Position numbers and translations under genes: made by a program. The notes below the pieces were generated by a model that made no database searches, was not told where the DNA came from, and saw nothing but the letters and a program-made list of their open reading frames with translations. A DNA stretch of 50,025 nucleotides, from NCBI GenBank assembly GCA_030838475.1, contig JAUZFP010000122.1, positions 1 to 50,025 of the forward strand, written 5' to 3'. Shown in pieces: positions 24,915-33,298 of this stretch; position 1 is the stretch's first letter; each line of letters begins with the position of its first letter. The stretch comes from Actinomycetota bacterium. Its GTDB lineage: Bacteria > Actinomycetota > Actinomycetes > Actinomycetales > Microbacteriaceae.

Positions 24915-25031
24915 TGCACTAACAATGGCACTAGAGAAAAGGTTCACGCACCGAAGTTCCTGCACCTCAAACAATTTCTGTAGTTTCCCTAACAGGCCCT
25001 GCTTGTTTAACAAATCAAGAAAGGCAAGACA

Positions 25032-26432
25032 ATGAAGTCACCAAGAAGGTCCATCATCCTGGCCGTTGCGGGCGTCGCAGCTGCCGGTATGGCGCTGAGC
25101 GGTTGTTCCGCCGGCGGCAGCACATCGAACGGCAAGACCGAGATCGTCGTCGCTAGCGTTCAGCCCGGCGCAAGTGCCGAGTCGCTCGCAGCGTTCCAGA
25201 CCCAGGTCAAGACGTTCCAGAAGGCGAACCCCGACATCATCGTTCGCGGTGAAGAGTACGACTGGACCGGCCCAACGTTCGCGGCCCAGCTCGCAGGCGG
25301 CACCCTCCCCGACGAATTCGGTGTTCCGTTTACTGACTCGAAGACGCTCGCGTCCAACGGTGAGCTCGCCGACCTGACGCCGTACATCAGCAAGCTGTCC
25401 TACTACAAGAAGTTCAACCCGAACGTGATCGACGTTGCGAAGGACAGCAAGGGTCACGTCTACGGGATCCCGTTCAGCCCGTACGCCATGTCGATCTCGT
25501 ACAACCGTGACGACTTCACCAAGGCAGGCCTCGACCCGAACAAGCCGCCGACAACGTGGGACGAAGTTGAGTCCGACGCCAAGGCGATCTCGGCAGCACT
25601 GCCGGGTGTCGCGGGCTACATGCAGATGACCAGTGGCAACACGGGTGGATGGGAGCTCACCTCGGCCTCATACACGCGTGGCGGTCGCCTCGAGACCACG
25701 GCCGGCAACGGCAAGGTGACGGTTGACACCGACATCCCCGCGGTCAAGGACTCGCTCGCGTACCTGGCCAAGATTCGCTGGACCGACAACGCGGCGGGCA
25801 GCAACTTCATCCTGGACTGGAACGGCATGAACGCCGCCTTCGGTTCGGGCAAGGTCGCGATGTACATGAGTGGGTCCGACGTGATCGGCGCGCTCGTCCA
25901 GAACGACGCTGTCGACCCGTCCAACTACGGTGTCACGACGATCCCGCTGGAGTCCGACTCCAAGGCTGGTGTCCTCTCCGGTGGAACGGTCGCCGTCGCC
26001 AACGCGAAGGACAACCCGGCGCAGCTGGCGGCCGTCACGAAGTGGATTGACTTCTACTACGGACAGCCGGCAATCGACAAGGCGTCTGCGGTAACGCAGG
26101 CCAAGGCCCTCCAGGCCAGCAAGCAGGTCGTCGGAGCCCCGTCGATCCCGCTGTTCGATGCCGCGACTGCTGACCTTGCTCGCTCGTGGATTGCGCCGTA
26201 CGCAACTCCCGGCCTGCTGGACAACGTCAAGCCGTTCACGAGCACCATCGGAAAGCAGCCGATCGTCCCGGAGCCCAGCCGTCACACGCAGGACCTCTAT
26301 GCGGCGCTCGACTCGGTGGTACAGGCTGTACTGACTCAGGAGAACCCGGACGTGGACTCGCTCCTCAAGGCCGTGAACGTGAAAATTCAGGCCCTGATCG
26401 ACGCGGACTCCGACCAGGCCGCACTCAAGTAA
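25032..26432 (+). CDS. Sugar ABC transporter substrate-binding lipoprotein
   Basis: 466 aa. Lipoprotein signal peptide: KSPRRS, hydrophobic core, lipobox MALSGC, then SAGGSTSNG. The mature domain is a family 1 extracellular solute-binding protein (YDWTGPTFAAQLAGGTLPDE, GIPFSPYAMSISYNRDDFTK). AAGAAAGG lies upstream of the ATG. It should bind alpha-glucosides (maltose, trehalose or isomaltose type) given the alpha-glucosidase before it and the permeases after it. A strong intercistronic hairpin follows. Confidence 0.93.
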   Translation: MKSPRRSIILAVAGVAAAGMALSGCSAGGSTSNGKTEIVVASVQPGASAESLAAFQTQVKTFQKANPDIIVRGEEYDWTGPTFAAQLAGGTLPDEFGVPFTDSKTLASNGELADLTPYISKLSYYKKFNPNVIDVAKDSKGHVYGIPFSPYAMSISYNRDDFTKAGLDPNKPPTTWDEVESDAKAISAALPGVAGYMQMTSGNTGGWELTSASYTRGGRLETTAGNGKVTVDTDIPAVKDSLAYLAKIRWTDNAAGSNFILDWNGMNAAFGSGKVAMYMSGSDVIGALVQNDAVDPSNYGVTTIPLESDSKAGVLSGGTVAVANAKDNPAQLAAVTKWIDFYYGQPAIDKASAVTQAKALQASKQVVGAPSIPLFDAATADLARSWIAPYATPGLLDNVKPFTSTIGKQPIVPEPSRHTQDLYAALDSVVQAVLTQENPDVDSLLKAVNVKIQALIDADSDQAALK

Positions 26433-26449
26433 CACCTCACTGAATCACT

Positions 26450-26483
26450 GGTTGGCGGAGGCCCTACGGGGTCTCCGCCAACC
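26450..26483 (+). terminator. Intercistronic hairpin between binding-protein and permease genes
   Basis: GGTTGGCGGAG / CTCCGCCAACC form a perfect 11-bp stem with an inner CCC/GGG extension, followed by a pyrimidine-rich stretch. Hairpins at this position in malE-malF type operons act as partial terminators or RNA stabilisers so that binding protein outnumbers permease; that role is inferred here. Confidence 0.7.
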
Positions 26484-26512
26484 TCTCCCTATTCCGGATC
26501 GGCTTGCTCCTC

Positions 26513-27487
26513 ATGACTACCTCAACTGAACCTCTCGCCTCGCGGCAGGGAGCACCGCGAACTACGCCGCGTCGTCGGGTTCGCGGAACTCCCCTCACGT
26601 GGGTTCGTCGCGGCGGCCTCGCGAACCTGCTTTTTCTGCTACCGCTGCTCGGCATCTTCGGCGTCTTCTCGTGGGGCCCGATCGTCGAGTCAGTCATCAT
26701 CAGCCTGCAGCACACCAACTTCGTGGTCACGACGTGGTCGGATCCGATCTGGTCGAACTTCGAGTTCGTTTTTCGCGATCCCACCTTTTGGCTCGCTGTC
26801 CGGAACACCGGATACTTTGCTCTCCTCGCGCTGATCTTCGGATACCCGGTGCCGATCGTTCTCGCCGTCATCATGAGCGAGGTCAAGCGGTTCAAGGGCC
26901 TGTTCAGCGTCCTCGCCTACCTGCCCGTCGTCGTGCTTCCCGTGGTCTCGGTCCTCCTCTGGAAGAACGTCTTCTACGACGCGGGCGCGACCGGCGTCTT
27001 CAACATCATCCTGAGCTGGTTCCACATTCCGGCACAGCCGTGGATCCAGTCCACCGCGACCGCGATGCCGTCGCTTGTGCTCGAGGCGACCTGGGCGGCG
27101 GCCGGCGGCACCATCATCATCTATCTGGCCGCCCTCACCAACGTTCCGCCGGAGCTCTATGACGCGGCCGAGGTCGATGGGGCAGGCATCTGGCAGAAAC
27201 TCTGGCACGTCACCCTCCCGCAGCTACGCGGAATCATGCTGGTGACCTTCATCCTTCAGATCATCGGCACATCGCAGGTGTTCCTTGAGCCGTACCTGTT
27301 CACGCAGGGCGGCCCGGTTCAGTCAACGACGACCATCATGTTGCTGATTTTCCAGTACGCGTTCCAGAGCTCAGACGGCGGTAGCAACCTCGGCGTTGCA
27401 ACAGCGTTGAGCCTGATGCTTGCCGCCTTCCTCGCCGTCTTCTCCGCCGTCTATTTCCGAGTCACCCGAAGCTGGAGCCAGAATTGA
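26513..27487 (+). CDS. Sugar ABC transporter permease (MalF-like)
   Basis: 324 aa from ATG 26513. Basic, Arg-rich N-terminus then six spans (NLLFLLPLLGIFGVFSWGP first). EAA loop: YDAAEVDGAGIWQKLWHVTL then PQLRG. Partner of the next gene, whose TTG start overlaps its stop. The ribosome-binding site is weak, consistent with lower expression than the binding protein. Confidence 0.92.
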   Translation: MTTSTEPLASRQGAPRTTPRRRVRGTPLTWVRRGGLANLLFLLPLLGIFGVFSWGPIVESVIISLQHTNFVVTTWSDPIWSNFEFVFRDPTFWLAVRNTGYFALLALIFGYPVPIVLAVIMSEVKRFKGLFSVLAYLPVVVLPVVSVLLWKNVFYDAGATGVFNIILSWFHIPAQPWIQSTATAMPSLVLEATWAAAGGTIIIYLAALTNVPPELYDAAEVDGAGIWQKLWHVTLPQLRGIMLVTFILQIIGTSQVFLEPYLFTQGGPVQSTTTIMLLIFQYAFQSSDGGSNLGVATALSLMLAAFLAVFSAVYFRVTRSWSQN

Positions 27488-28494
27488 CTGCCACACCGAT
27501 TGTCAGCCCGGAGAATGTCGTTCTCGGGCAGGAGCCCGGACGGTCCGTCCGCGGGGCCGCAAGCCTGCGTCGCCGAATGGCTCGGCGGGATAAGGAGTCC
27601 GGTCTCGACCGCGGGATTGTCTCCGCCACCGAGTGGCGTACGCCGCGCGTGCGGTTCCCGCTGGCGACCGTGCAGCTGATCCTGCTGATCCTGCTCGTGA
27701 TCTGCGGACTTCTCCCCATCCTGTGGCTGATGAAGTCCGCGTTCACCCCGACCCAGGACACCCTGACCCAGCCGCTCGCGATTTTCCCGCACGGTGCGAC
27801 GCTCAGCAACATCACGGCGGCGTTCGGGATCAACATCAAGATCCAGTCGTACTTTCTGAATACCATCTGGGTTGCGGCAGGCGCCTGGGTCGTTCAGATT
27901 GTGGTCGCGACGACGGGCGGGTATGCGCTCAGCATCCTGCGGCCGAAGTACGGCAAGATCGTCTCCGGGCTCGTTATCGCGACGCTCTTCCTGCCCGCGA
28001 TCGTGCTGCTGATTCCCCTGTATCTCACGATCCTGCATCCACTCGTCATCGGGAGTTCGCTGCTGAACACGTTCTGGGCGGTGTGGTTACCCTCCGGAGC
28101 GAGCGCGTTCAACGTGGTCCTCGTGATGCGGTTCTTCGACAGCCTGCCCCGCGAAATTTTCGAGGCGGCGGAGACGGATGGCGCGGGCCCGTTCCGACTG
28201 TTCTGGTCGATCGTGCTGCCAATGTCGAAGCCGGTAATCGGGGTGGTGACGGTCTTCGCGATCATCAACACCTGGAAGGATTTCCTCTGGCCGAACCTGG
28301 TGCTTCCCGGTGGAACCGACCCGTCCTCGATCCAGCCACTTTCGGTGCGTCTTCCCGCCATCCAGGGCACAACCGAGTTCGGACCGTTCCTGGCGTCGTT
28401 GGCGATCGCGACACTCATCCCGATCATCATGTTCCTGGTGTTCCAGCGAACATTCCTGAACGGCGGCGGGTTCGGCGGAGCGGTCAAGGGATAG
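27484..28494 (+). CDS. Sugar ABC transporter permease (MalG-like)
   Basis: 336 aa from TTG 27484 (TTGA overlap with the previous stop). Six spans; EAA motif EIFEAAETDGAGPFRLFWSI then VLPMSKPV; ends GGAVKG, typical of MalG-type subunits. An extended basic N-terminus (RRRMARRDKESG) precedes the first span, so a later start is possible. A 13-bp hairpin terminator follows. No ATPase gene is linked, so a shared MsiK-type ATPase elsewhere is implied. Confidence 0.92.
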   Translation: MTATPIVSPENVVLGQEPGRSVRGAASLRRRMARRDKESGLDRGIVSATEWRTPRVRFPLATVQLILLILLVICGLLPILWLMKSAFTPTQDTLTQPLAIFPHGATLSNITAAFGINIKIQSYFLNTIWVAAGAWVVQIVVATTGGYALSILRPKYGKIVSGLVIATLFLPAIVLLIPLYLTILHPLVIGSSLLNTFWAVWLPSGASAFNVVLVMRFFDSLPREIFEAAETDGAGPFRLFWSIVLPMSKPVIGVVTVFAIINTWKDFLWPNLVLPGGTDPSSIQPLSVRLPAIQGTTEFGPFLASLAIATLIPIIMFLVFQRTFLNGGGFGGAVKG

Positions 28495-28542
28495 CTCGCC
28501 CCTGCGTCGTCGCGTGGATTGCGGTCAGCCGACCCGTGCGTC

Positions 28543-28572
28543 CACCACGGCCGCCCGAAGGCGGCCGTGGTG
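28543..28572 (+). terminator. Hairpin terminator of the alpha-glucoside operon
   Basis: CACCACGGCCGCC / GGCGGCCGTGGTG form a perfect 13-bp stem with a CGAA loop 48 nt after the last permease gene. Confidence 0.75.
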
Positions 28573-28682
28573 ACCACGCACTGTGCTATTTCAACGCAAA
28601 TGCGATGGAACACCGCTGTGCAGGCGACCGCAGGGACGACCGGACGCTCAGCGTTCTTGCTGGTTGTCCCTTTCGGGTTAGG

Positions 28683-28799
28683 AACCGGCTGAAATTGGGG
28701 GGAACTCAGCCGTTGGGTTGCGATAGTCCCCCATAAGGAGGACATCACCCAGCAGGGTTCAAAGTAGCAGCACCATTCCAATTCGGTCAAGTTATGGGG
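28683..28799 (+). ncRNA. Candidate pseudoknotted leader RNA before the kinase gene
   Basis: A 9-bp hairpin with one bulged C (28683-28692 with 28706-28714) carries a 13-nt loop with GGGGGA (28698-28703). That loop can pair perfectly with TCCCCC (28727-28732), giving an H-type pseudoknot. The same C strand can instead pair as CCCCATAA (28729-28736) with TTATGGGG (28792-28799), which covers the ATG at 28794. AAGGAGG (28735-28741) abuts the pairing strand but has no start codon at normal spacing. No matching known riboswitch class was recognised. No coding gene was seen in 28573-28793. Confidence 0.4.
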
Positions 28800-30095
28800 A
28801 CCGGTCTATCCGAATTCGAGTTCCTGACCCATACTCACTACTGCACCCTCCCCAGCCCCAGGAGCACCCCCATTTCAGAACCATCCGCCGCGGCCGACGG
28901 CGTACGCGCCATCCTCGACTCTGTCGCGGCGAGTCTGCAGCGCACGCTCGTCTCGTACTCCGAGTCGATCTCGGAGCCGACGGACCACGGCTATCTTCGC
29001 GGCTACCAGCTCGAACTTGCGGCGAGCGACGGCGGGGCCGAACGACGGCTGGTGTTCGTTGAGCCTGGTCTGCCCTCCGCGCTCTCTTCGGATGTGCTCA
29101 CCGTCGCCGTCAACAGCCCCGACAACGGTGGCACCGAGCTAGTGGCGGTGTGGCTATATCCGAGCGACCCTGCGCTGCCGGCCCTGCGAACTGTGACCGA
29201 TGTCGCATCCACGGCGGCCGTGCTCGGATCCCTGGGAATCGACGGGTCGCCCGGTTCCGTGAATGTGGTCTCGTATCGCCCGGGAAGGCGGGCCGTGGTG
29301 CGAGTCGACATGGAGAGCCAGCGACTATTCCTGAAGATCGTCGAACCCGGCAAGGCGGAGTCGATTTCCGAGCGCCACGAGCTTTTTCGATCGAGCGGCC
29401 TCCCCGTTCCCCGGCTGCTCGGGTGGTCGGCGGACGGCGTGGTGGCGATGTCCGGCCTGCCCGGCATCGAGGCACAGTACGCGGTGGCAACCATCGTCGA
29501 CCAGACGGCCTTTCTGGACCAGCTCGAATTCCTGTGCTCACTCCTCGAGGTCGTGCCCGCCGTGAACACGGCGAGGCCGTCCCTGTTCAATCGGCTCGAC
29601 TGGTACCTCGATCGGCTGACCGAACGACTGGCTGGCGACGCCGGTCGCGTCGCGGAGGTCGGCCAGGCCATTGCGGCCAAGGGGATGGAGGGGCGAGAGT
29701 TCGAGTTCACGCCGGTCACCATCCACGGCGACCTGCACCTCGGCCAGTTGTTTGTCGACCCGGAGTCCCCGAGCGAGATCGCGGGCATCCTCGACATCGA
29801 CACGGCGGGCGTCGGAGATCCGGCGGATGACGCTGGCGCCTTTTATGCACACCTTGTCGCGCTCGCGGAGTCCCTCGAGGAGCGGGACCCTGCTACGGCG
29901 TCGGAGTGCTTTCGGTTGGCCGAGGCCTGGTCGGCGCGATGGCGACGTAACCGGAACGCGGGCTTTGACGCTCGTGCCCGCGCGATTGCCGCGACACACC
30001 TCCTCGGACACGCGCTTCAGCCACGTGCAGCCGATCCGACGGCCGCATCGCGTCGCCTGCTCGAACGTGCGGCCACGCTCGTCTCCGCTCCTTAG
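28794..30095 (+). CDS. Maltokinase/APH-fold phosphotransferase
   Basis: 433 aa, related to actinobacterial maltokinase (Pep2/Mak), which phosphorylates maltose to maltose 1-phosphate for the GlgE glucan pathway. Kinase-fold marks: VVRVD with LFLKIV (ATP Lys), catalytic loop HGDLHLGQL (Brenner motif), then DIDTAGVGDPADD (metal-binding DFG-like). The N-terminal half (LVFVEPG, ELVAVWLYPSDP) is the usual Mak cap. Start uncertain: ATG 28794 has no ribosome-binding site, while AGGAG lies 7 nt before an in-frame ATT at 28872. Aminoglycoside or other small-molecule kinase activity is the alternative. Its last 4 nt overlap the convergent GH15 gene. Confidence 0.75.
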   Translation: MGTGLSEFEFLTHTHYCTLPSPRSTPISEPSAAADGVRAILDSVAASLQRTLVSYSESISEPTDHGYLRGYQLELAASDGGAERRLVFVEPGLPSALSSDVLTVAVNSPDNGGTELVAVWLYPSDPALPALRTVTDVASTAAVLGSLGIDGSPGSVNVVSYRPGRRAVVRVDMESQRLFLKIVEPGKAESISERHELFRSSGLPVPRLLGWSADGVVAMSGLPGIEAQYAVATIVDQTAFLDQLEFLCSLLEVVPAVNTARPSLFNRLDWYLDRLTERLAGDAGRVAEVGQAIAAKGMEGREFEFTPVTIHGDLHLGQLFVDPESPSEIAGILDIDTAGVGDPADDAGAFYAHLVALAESLEERDPATASECFRLAEAWSARWRRNRNAGFDARARAIAATHLLGHALQPRAADPTAASRRLLERAATLVSAP

Positions 30096-31876
30096 GCGGA
30101 GGCGCGTAGCGCGATATCGATCGCGTCCGCGGTGCGCACGAGCGCGAGGTGGGAGAGCGCCTGCGGGGTATTGCCGACCTGGCGCTTCCCGGCGACGTCA
30201 TACTCCTCGCTGATGAGGCCCAGATCGTTGCAGAAGCCGACCAGTCGATCCATCAGGGCGATCGCGTCATCGGTTCGCCCCGAGCGGGCGTACTGTTCGG
30301 CCAGCCAGAAGGAGCAGGCGAGGAATGGATGCTCGTCGCCGGGCAACCCATCGACGCCGGTTTCGGTGAGGTAGCGCAGGAGCAGACCATCCCGAAGCAG
30401 TGCGGACTCGATCGCGGCCACCGTTCCGAGCATCCGCGGATCGGTGGGCTCGAGGTACCCGATCTGCGACAGCTGGAGGAGCGACGCATCGACCGTGCCG
30501 CTCCCGTAAAACTGCGTGTATGTGCCGAGGGCGGGATCCCAGCCCTTGCTCTCGATCTCGTCGTGCAGTTCGGTGCGCAGCTGTTCCCAGCGATCGGCCG
30601 GCCCCTCGAGACCGTGTTCGCGTACGGCCTTGATCCCACAGTCGAATGCCGCCCAGAGCATCGCTCGGGAGTGTGTGAAGTGGCGCTTCGGTCCGCGGAT
30701 CTCCCAGATGCCGTTGTCCGGCCGACGCCAGTTGTCCTCGACAAATTGGAGTAGCGCGCGTTGCAGCGACCAGGACAGCGCGGTTTCGGTGGCACCCAGT
30801 TCGCGCGCCTTGTTGAGTGCGATCATCACCTCGCCGAACATGTCGCCCTGGTATTGCACAAAGGCGCCGTTGCCGACGCGCACCGGGGCGGAGTCGCGAT
30901 ACCCCGGCAGGGTCGGAACCTCCCATTCGGTGAGTCGCCGTTCGCCGCTCAGCCCATACATGATTTGAACGTCGTTCGGGTCTCCCGCGATGGCGCGGAG
31001 CAACCAGGATCGCCACGCGTTGGCCTGGCTCGCGAATCCGTGCGCGATGAGGACGAACAGGGTCAGGGATGCGTCCCTGAGCCAGACGTAGCGGTAGTCC
31101 CAGTTGCGGCTTCCGCCGAAGTCCTCTGGGAGGCTCGTAGTCGCGGCGGCGACGATTCCACCCGTGTCCTCGTGGGTCAGCGCGCGGAGAACAAGCAGCG
31201 AGCGATGCACGGCGGCCGCGTAGCGCTCCGGCGTCTCGCAGTTTTCGGCCCAGCTGCGCCACCACTTCGTGGTGCTGGCCAGCGCGCGGTGAACATCGAT
31301 CTCGTTCGGCGCCTCGCGGTGGGCGGGGTACCAGGTGAGGACGAGATCGACCTTCTGCCCCTTCTTCACCGTGAAGTTGGCGACGTGCGACTCGTTCTCG
31401 GCCTCGAGCTTGGGTCCGCGGACGACGACCGCATCCGGTCCGGCCACGGCGATGAGGGCGTTGCCGCCGGCCTCCGGCGCCTGGCGCACCCACGGGAGTG
31501 CGGCGGCGTAGTCGAACCGGATGCGAAGTTCCTCGTGCAGCTCCACCGAGCCTTCGATGCCGGTGACCCGCCGGACGATGTCGGCCCGCCGGTTGTCGGT
31601 CGGCATAAAGTCCGTGACCTCGACCACACCGCTCTCGGTGCGCCAGGTGGTGACGAGAACGAACGTGTCCTCGAGATACTCGCGCGACGTCGATACCACG
31701 TCCCCTGCGGGCGCCAGCAGCCAGCGGCCGTGGTCCTCGTCGCCGAGCAGCGCACCGAACATGGAGGCCGAATCGAACCGTGGCATGCACAGCCAGTCGA
31801 TCGAACCGTCCCTGCCGACGAGCGCGGCGGTGTGACAATCGCCGATCAGACCGTAATCCTCGATGTTCAGGGCCAT
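30092..31876 (-). CDS. GH15 glucoamylase/trehalase-type glycoside hydrolase
   Basis: 594 aa from ATG 31876 (AGGA 7 nt upstream). GH15 proteins of this length in Actinobacteria include trehalases and glucoamylase-like enzymes that release beta-glucose by inversion. Visible marks: N-terminal IEDYGLIGDCHTAALVGRDG, SIDWLCMPRFDS, then WDYRYVWLRDASLTL with catalytic-domain Trp/Arg/Asp, GIWEIRG, and the C-terminal HPFLACSFWLAEQYARSG helix. No secretion signal, so cytoplasmic. Start codons of this gene and zwf lie 29 bp apart. Confidence 0.9.
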   Translation of the reverse strand: MALNIEDYGLIGDCHTAALVGRDGSIDWLCMPRFDSASMFGALLGDEDHGRWLLAPAGDVVSTSREYLEDTFVLVTTWRTESGVVEVTDFMPTDNRRADIVRRVTGIEGSVELHEELRIRFDYAAALPWVRQAPEAGGNALIAVAGPDAVVVRGPKLEAENESHVANFTVKKGQKVDLVLTWYPAHREAPNEIDVHRALASTTKWWRSWAENCETPERYAAAVHRSLLVLRALTHEDTGGIVAAATTSLPEDFGGSRNWDYRYVWLRDASLTLFVLIAHGFASQANAWRSWLLRAIAGDPNDVQIMYGLSGERRLTEWEVPTLPGYRDSAPVRVGNGAFVQYQGDMFGEVMIALNKARELGATETALSWSLQRALLQFVEDNWRRPDNGIWEIRGPKRHFTHSRAMLWAAFDCGIKAVREHGLEGPADRWEQLRTELHDEIESKGWDPALGTYTQFYGSGTVDASLLQLSQIGYLEPTDPRMLGTVAAIESALLRDGLLLRYLTETGVDGLPGDEHPFLACSFWLAEQYARSGRTDDAIALMDRLVGFCNDLGLISEEYDVAGKRQVGNTPQALSHLALVRTADAIDIALRASA

Positions 31877-31893
31877 TTGACAATCCTGACAGC

Positions 31894-31899
31894 TAGTTT
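31894..31899 (+). promoter_or_regulatory. Leaderless -10 box of zwf
   Basis: TAGTTT ends exactly 6 nt before the ATG at 31906; no Shine-Dalgarno is present. Only 29 bp separate this start from the GH15 gene. Confidence 0.5.
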
Positions 31900-31905
31900 T
31901 GAACA

Positions 31906-33288
31906 ATGAGCTCTCCGCGACGCACTCTTGTCATTCTCGGAGCAAGCGGGGATCTCACCGCCAGGCTCCTCCTCCCCGGCCTCGGCCAGCTGATTTCGAA
32001 GCGTCCGGATCTCGATCTCGAGCTCATCGGCGTGGGAACAATGCCCATGACGCCCGCCCAGTGGCACAAGCGGGTCGCCGCCTCGTTCGCGGCGGGCGGC
32101 GCGGACGCCACGGCGGTGAGCGCCGTGATCGCGGCAAGCACCTACCGGGTTGCGGATGCGACCAGTGCGGTCGACCTGGCGAAAATTCTCGCGGACTGCA
32201 CCGGGACGCCCGCCCTCTACTTCGCCCTGCCCCCTGCCGTGACCGAGAAGGTCGTCGAGGCTCTCGCGAAGATGAAACTTCCGACCGGAATCGTGCTCGC
32301 TCTCGAGAAACCGTTCGGAACCGATCTCCGCAGTGCGAAGGCCCTCAATCGAGTCCTGGCGACCTTCCTCCCCGAGCACCAGGTCCATCGCGTCGATCAC
32401 TTTCTGGGCAAGTCGACAGTCCTCAACATCCTCGGGCTCCGTTTCGCCAACCGACTCTTCGAGGAGAGCTGGAACGCATCCAACATCGCCCGCATCGAAA
32501 TCAACTACGACGAGCAGATCGGCCTCGAGGCGCGGGCGGGGTACTACGACCATGCCGGTGCCCTCATCGACATGATCCAGAGTCATCTGCTGCAGGTGCT
32601 CGCGGTCGTCGCGATGGAGCCGCCGTCGACGCTCGACTCGGACGATCTGCGCGGTGCGATGGCACAGGTTCTGCGGGCGACACGGATCTGGAAGGACAAC
32701 GCGAAGACCGGAAGTCGGCGCGCGCGCTACACGGCGGGCACCGTGGCCGGCCAGCGACTCGGGTCGTACGTGAAGCAGCCGGGGGTGGACCCTGCTCGAT
32801 CCACGGAGACGTTGGCCGAGATGGTGTTCTCGGTCGACAACTGGCGCTGGGCTGGGGTGCCATTTGTCTTGCGCTCCGGCAAGGCGCTGAGCGACAACCG
32901 GAAAGACATCGTGATTACCTTCAGGGAGGTCCCGCACCTGCCGACCGGCATACGAGGGCACAGCGAACCATCCCAACTGCGCATCTCCCTCGATCCGCAC
33001 CTGATGGAACTCGACCTCAGCATCAACGGCGAGGGCAACCCGTTCACGCTCGACCCCGTGACCCTCAGTGCGACCTTCGCCGACTCCGACCTCCCGGCCT
33101 ACGGCGAGGTGCTTGAGGGCATCCTGACCGGCGACGCGATCCTGTCGGTGCGAGGGGATGTCGCGGAGGAGTGCTGGCGCATTGTCTCGCCGGTGATCTC
33201 CGCATGGCGCAAGAACGCCGTACCGATCGATAACTACCCGGCCGGGTCGTCCGGCCCGAAGTCGTGGAAGGCGTTCCCGCGGACGTAG
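31906..33288 (+). CDS. zwf: Glucose-6-phosphate dehydrogenase
   Basis: 460 aa. First enzyme of the oxidative pentose phosphate pathway: glucose 6-phosphate + NAD(P)+ to 6-phosphogluconolactone. N-terminal dinucleotide motif ILGASGDLTARLLLPGL (10-26), EKPFG (134-138), active-site RVDHFLGK (162-169) and NISYDEQ-like INYDEQIG. It is shorter than the usual 490-510 aa and its dinucleotide loop reads GDLTARLL instead of the common GDLxxRKL, so it looks like a divergent paralogue and the cofactor preference may differ. No opcA, tal or gnd is beside it. Confidence 0.9.
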   Translation: MSSPRRTLVILGASGDLTARLLLPGLGQLISKRPDLDLELIGVGTMPMTPAQWHKRVAASFAAGGADATAVSAVIAASTYRVADATSAVDLAKILADCTGTPALYFALPPAVTEKVVEALAKMKLPTGIVLALEKPFGTDLRSAKALNRVLATFLPEHQVHRVDHFLGKSTVLNILGLRFANRLFEESWNASNIARIEINYDEQIGLEARAGYYDHAGALIDMIQSHLLQVLAVVAMEPPSTLDSDDLRGAMAQVLRATRIWKDNAKTGSRRARYTAGTVAGQRLGSYVKQPGVDPARSTETLAEMVFSVDNWRWAGVPFVLRSGKALSDNRKDIVITFREVPHLPTGIRGHSEPSQLRISLDPHLMELDLSINGEGNPFTLDPVTLSATFADSDLPAYGEVLEGILTGDAILSVRGDVAEECWRIVSPVISAWRKNAVPIDNYPAGSSGPKSWKAFPRT

Positions 33289-33298
33289 CCCAGGGAGA

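Noticed and set aside
30761..31909. 382-codon plus-strand frame opposite the GH15 gene
   Set aside because: Shadow of the GH15 coding strand; no recognisable protein, and the opposite frame has full GH15 motifs.
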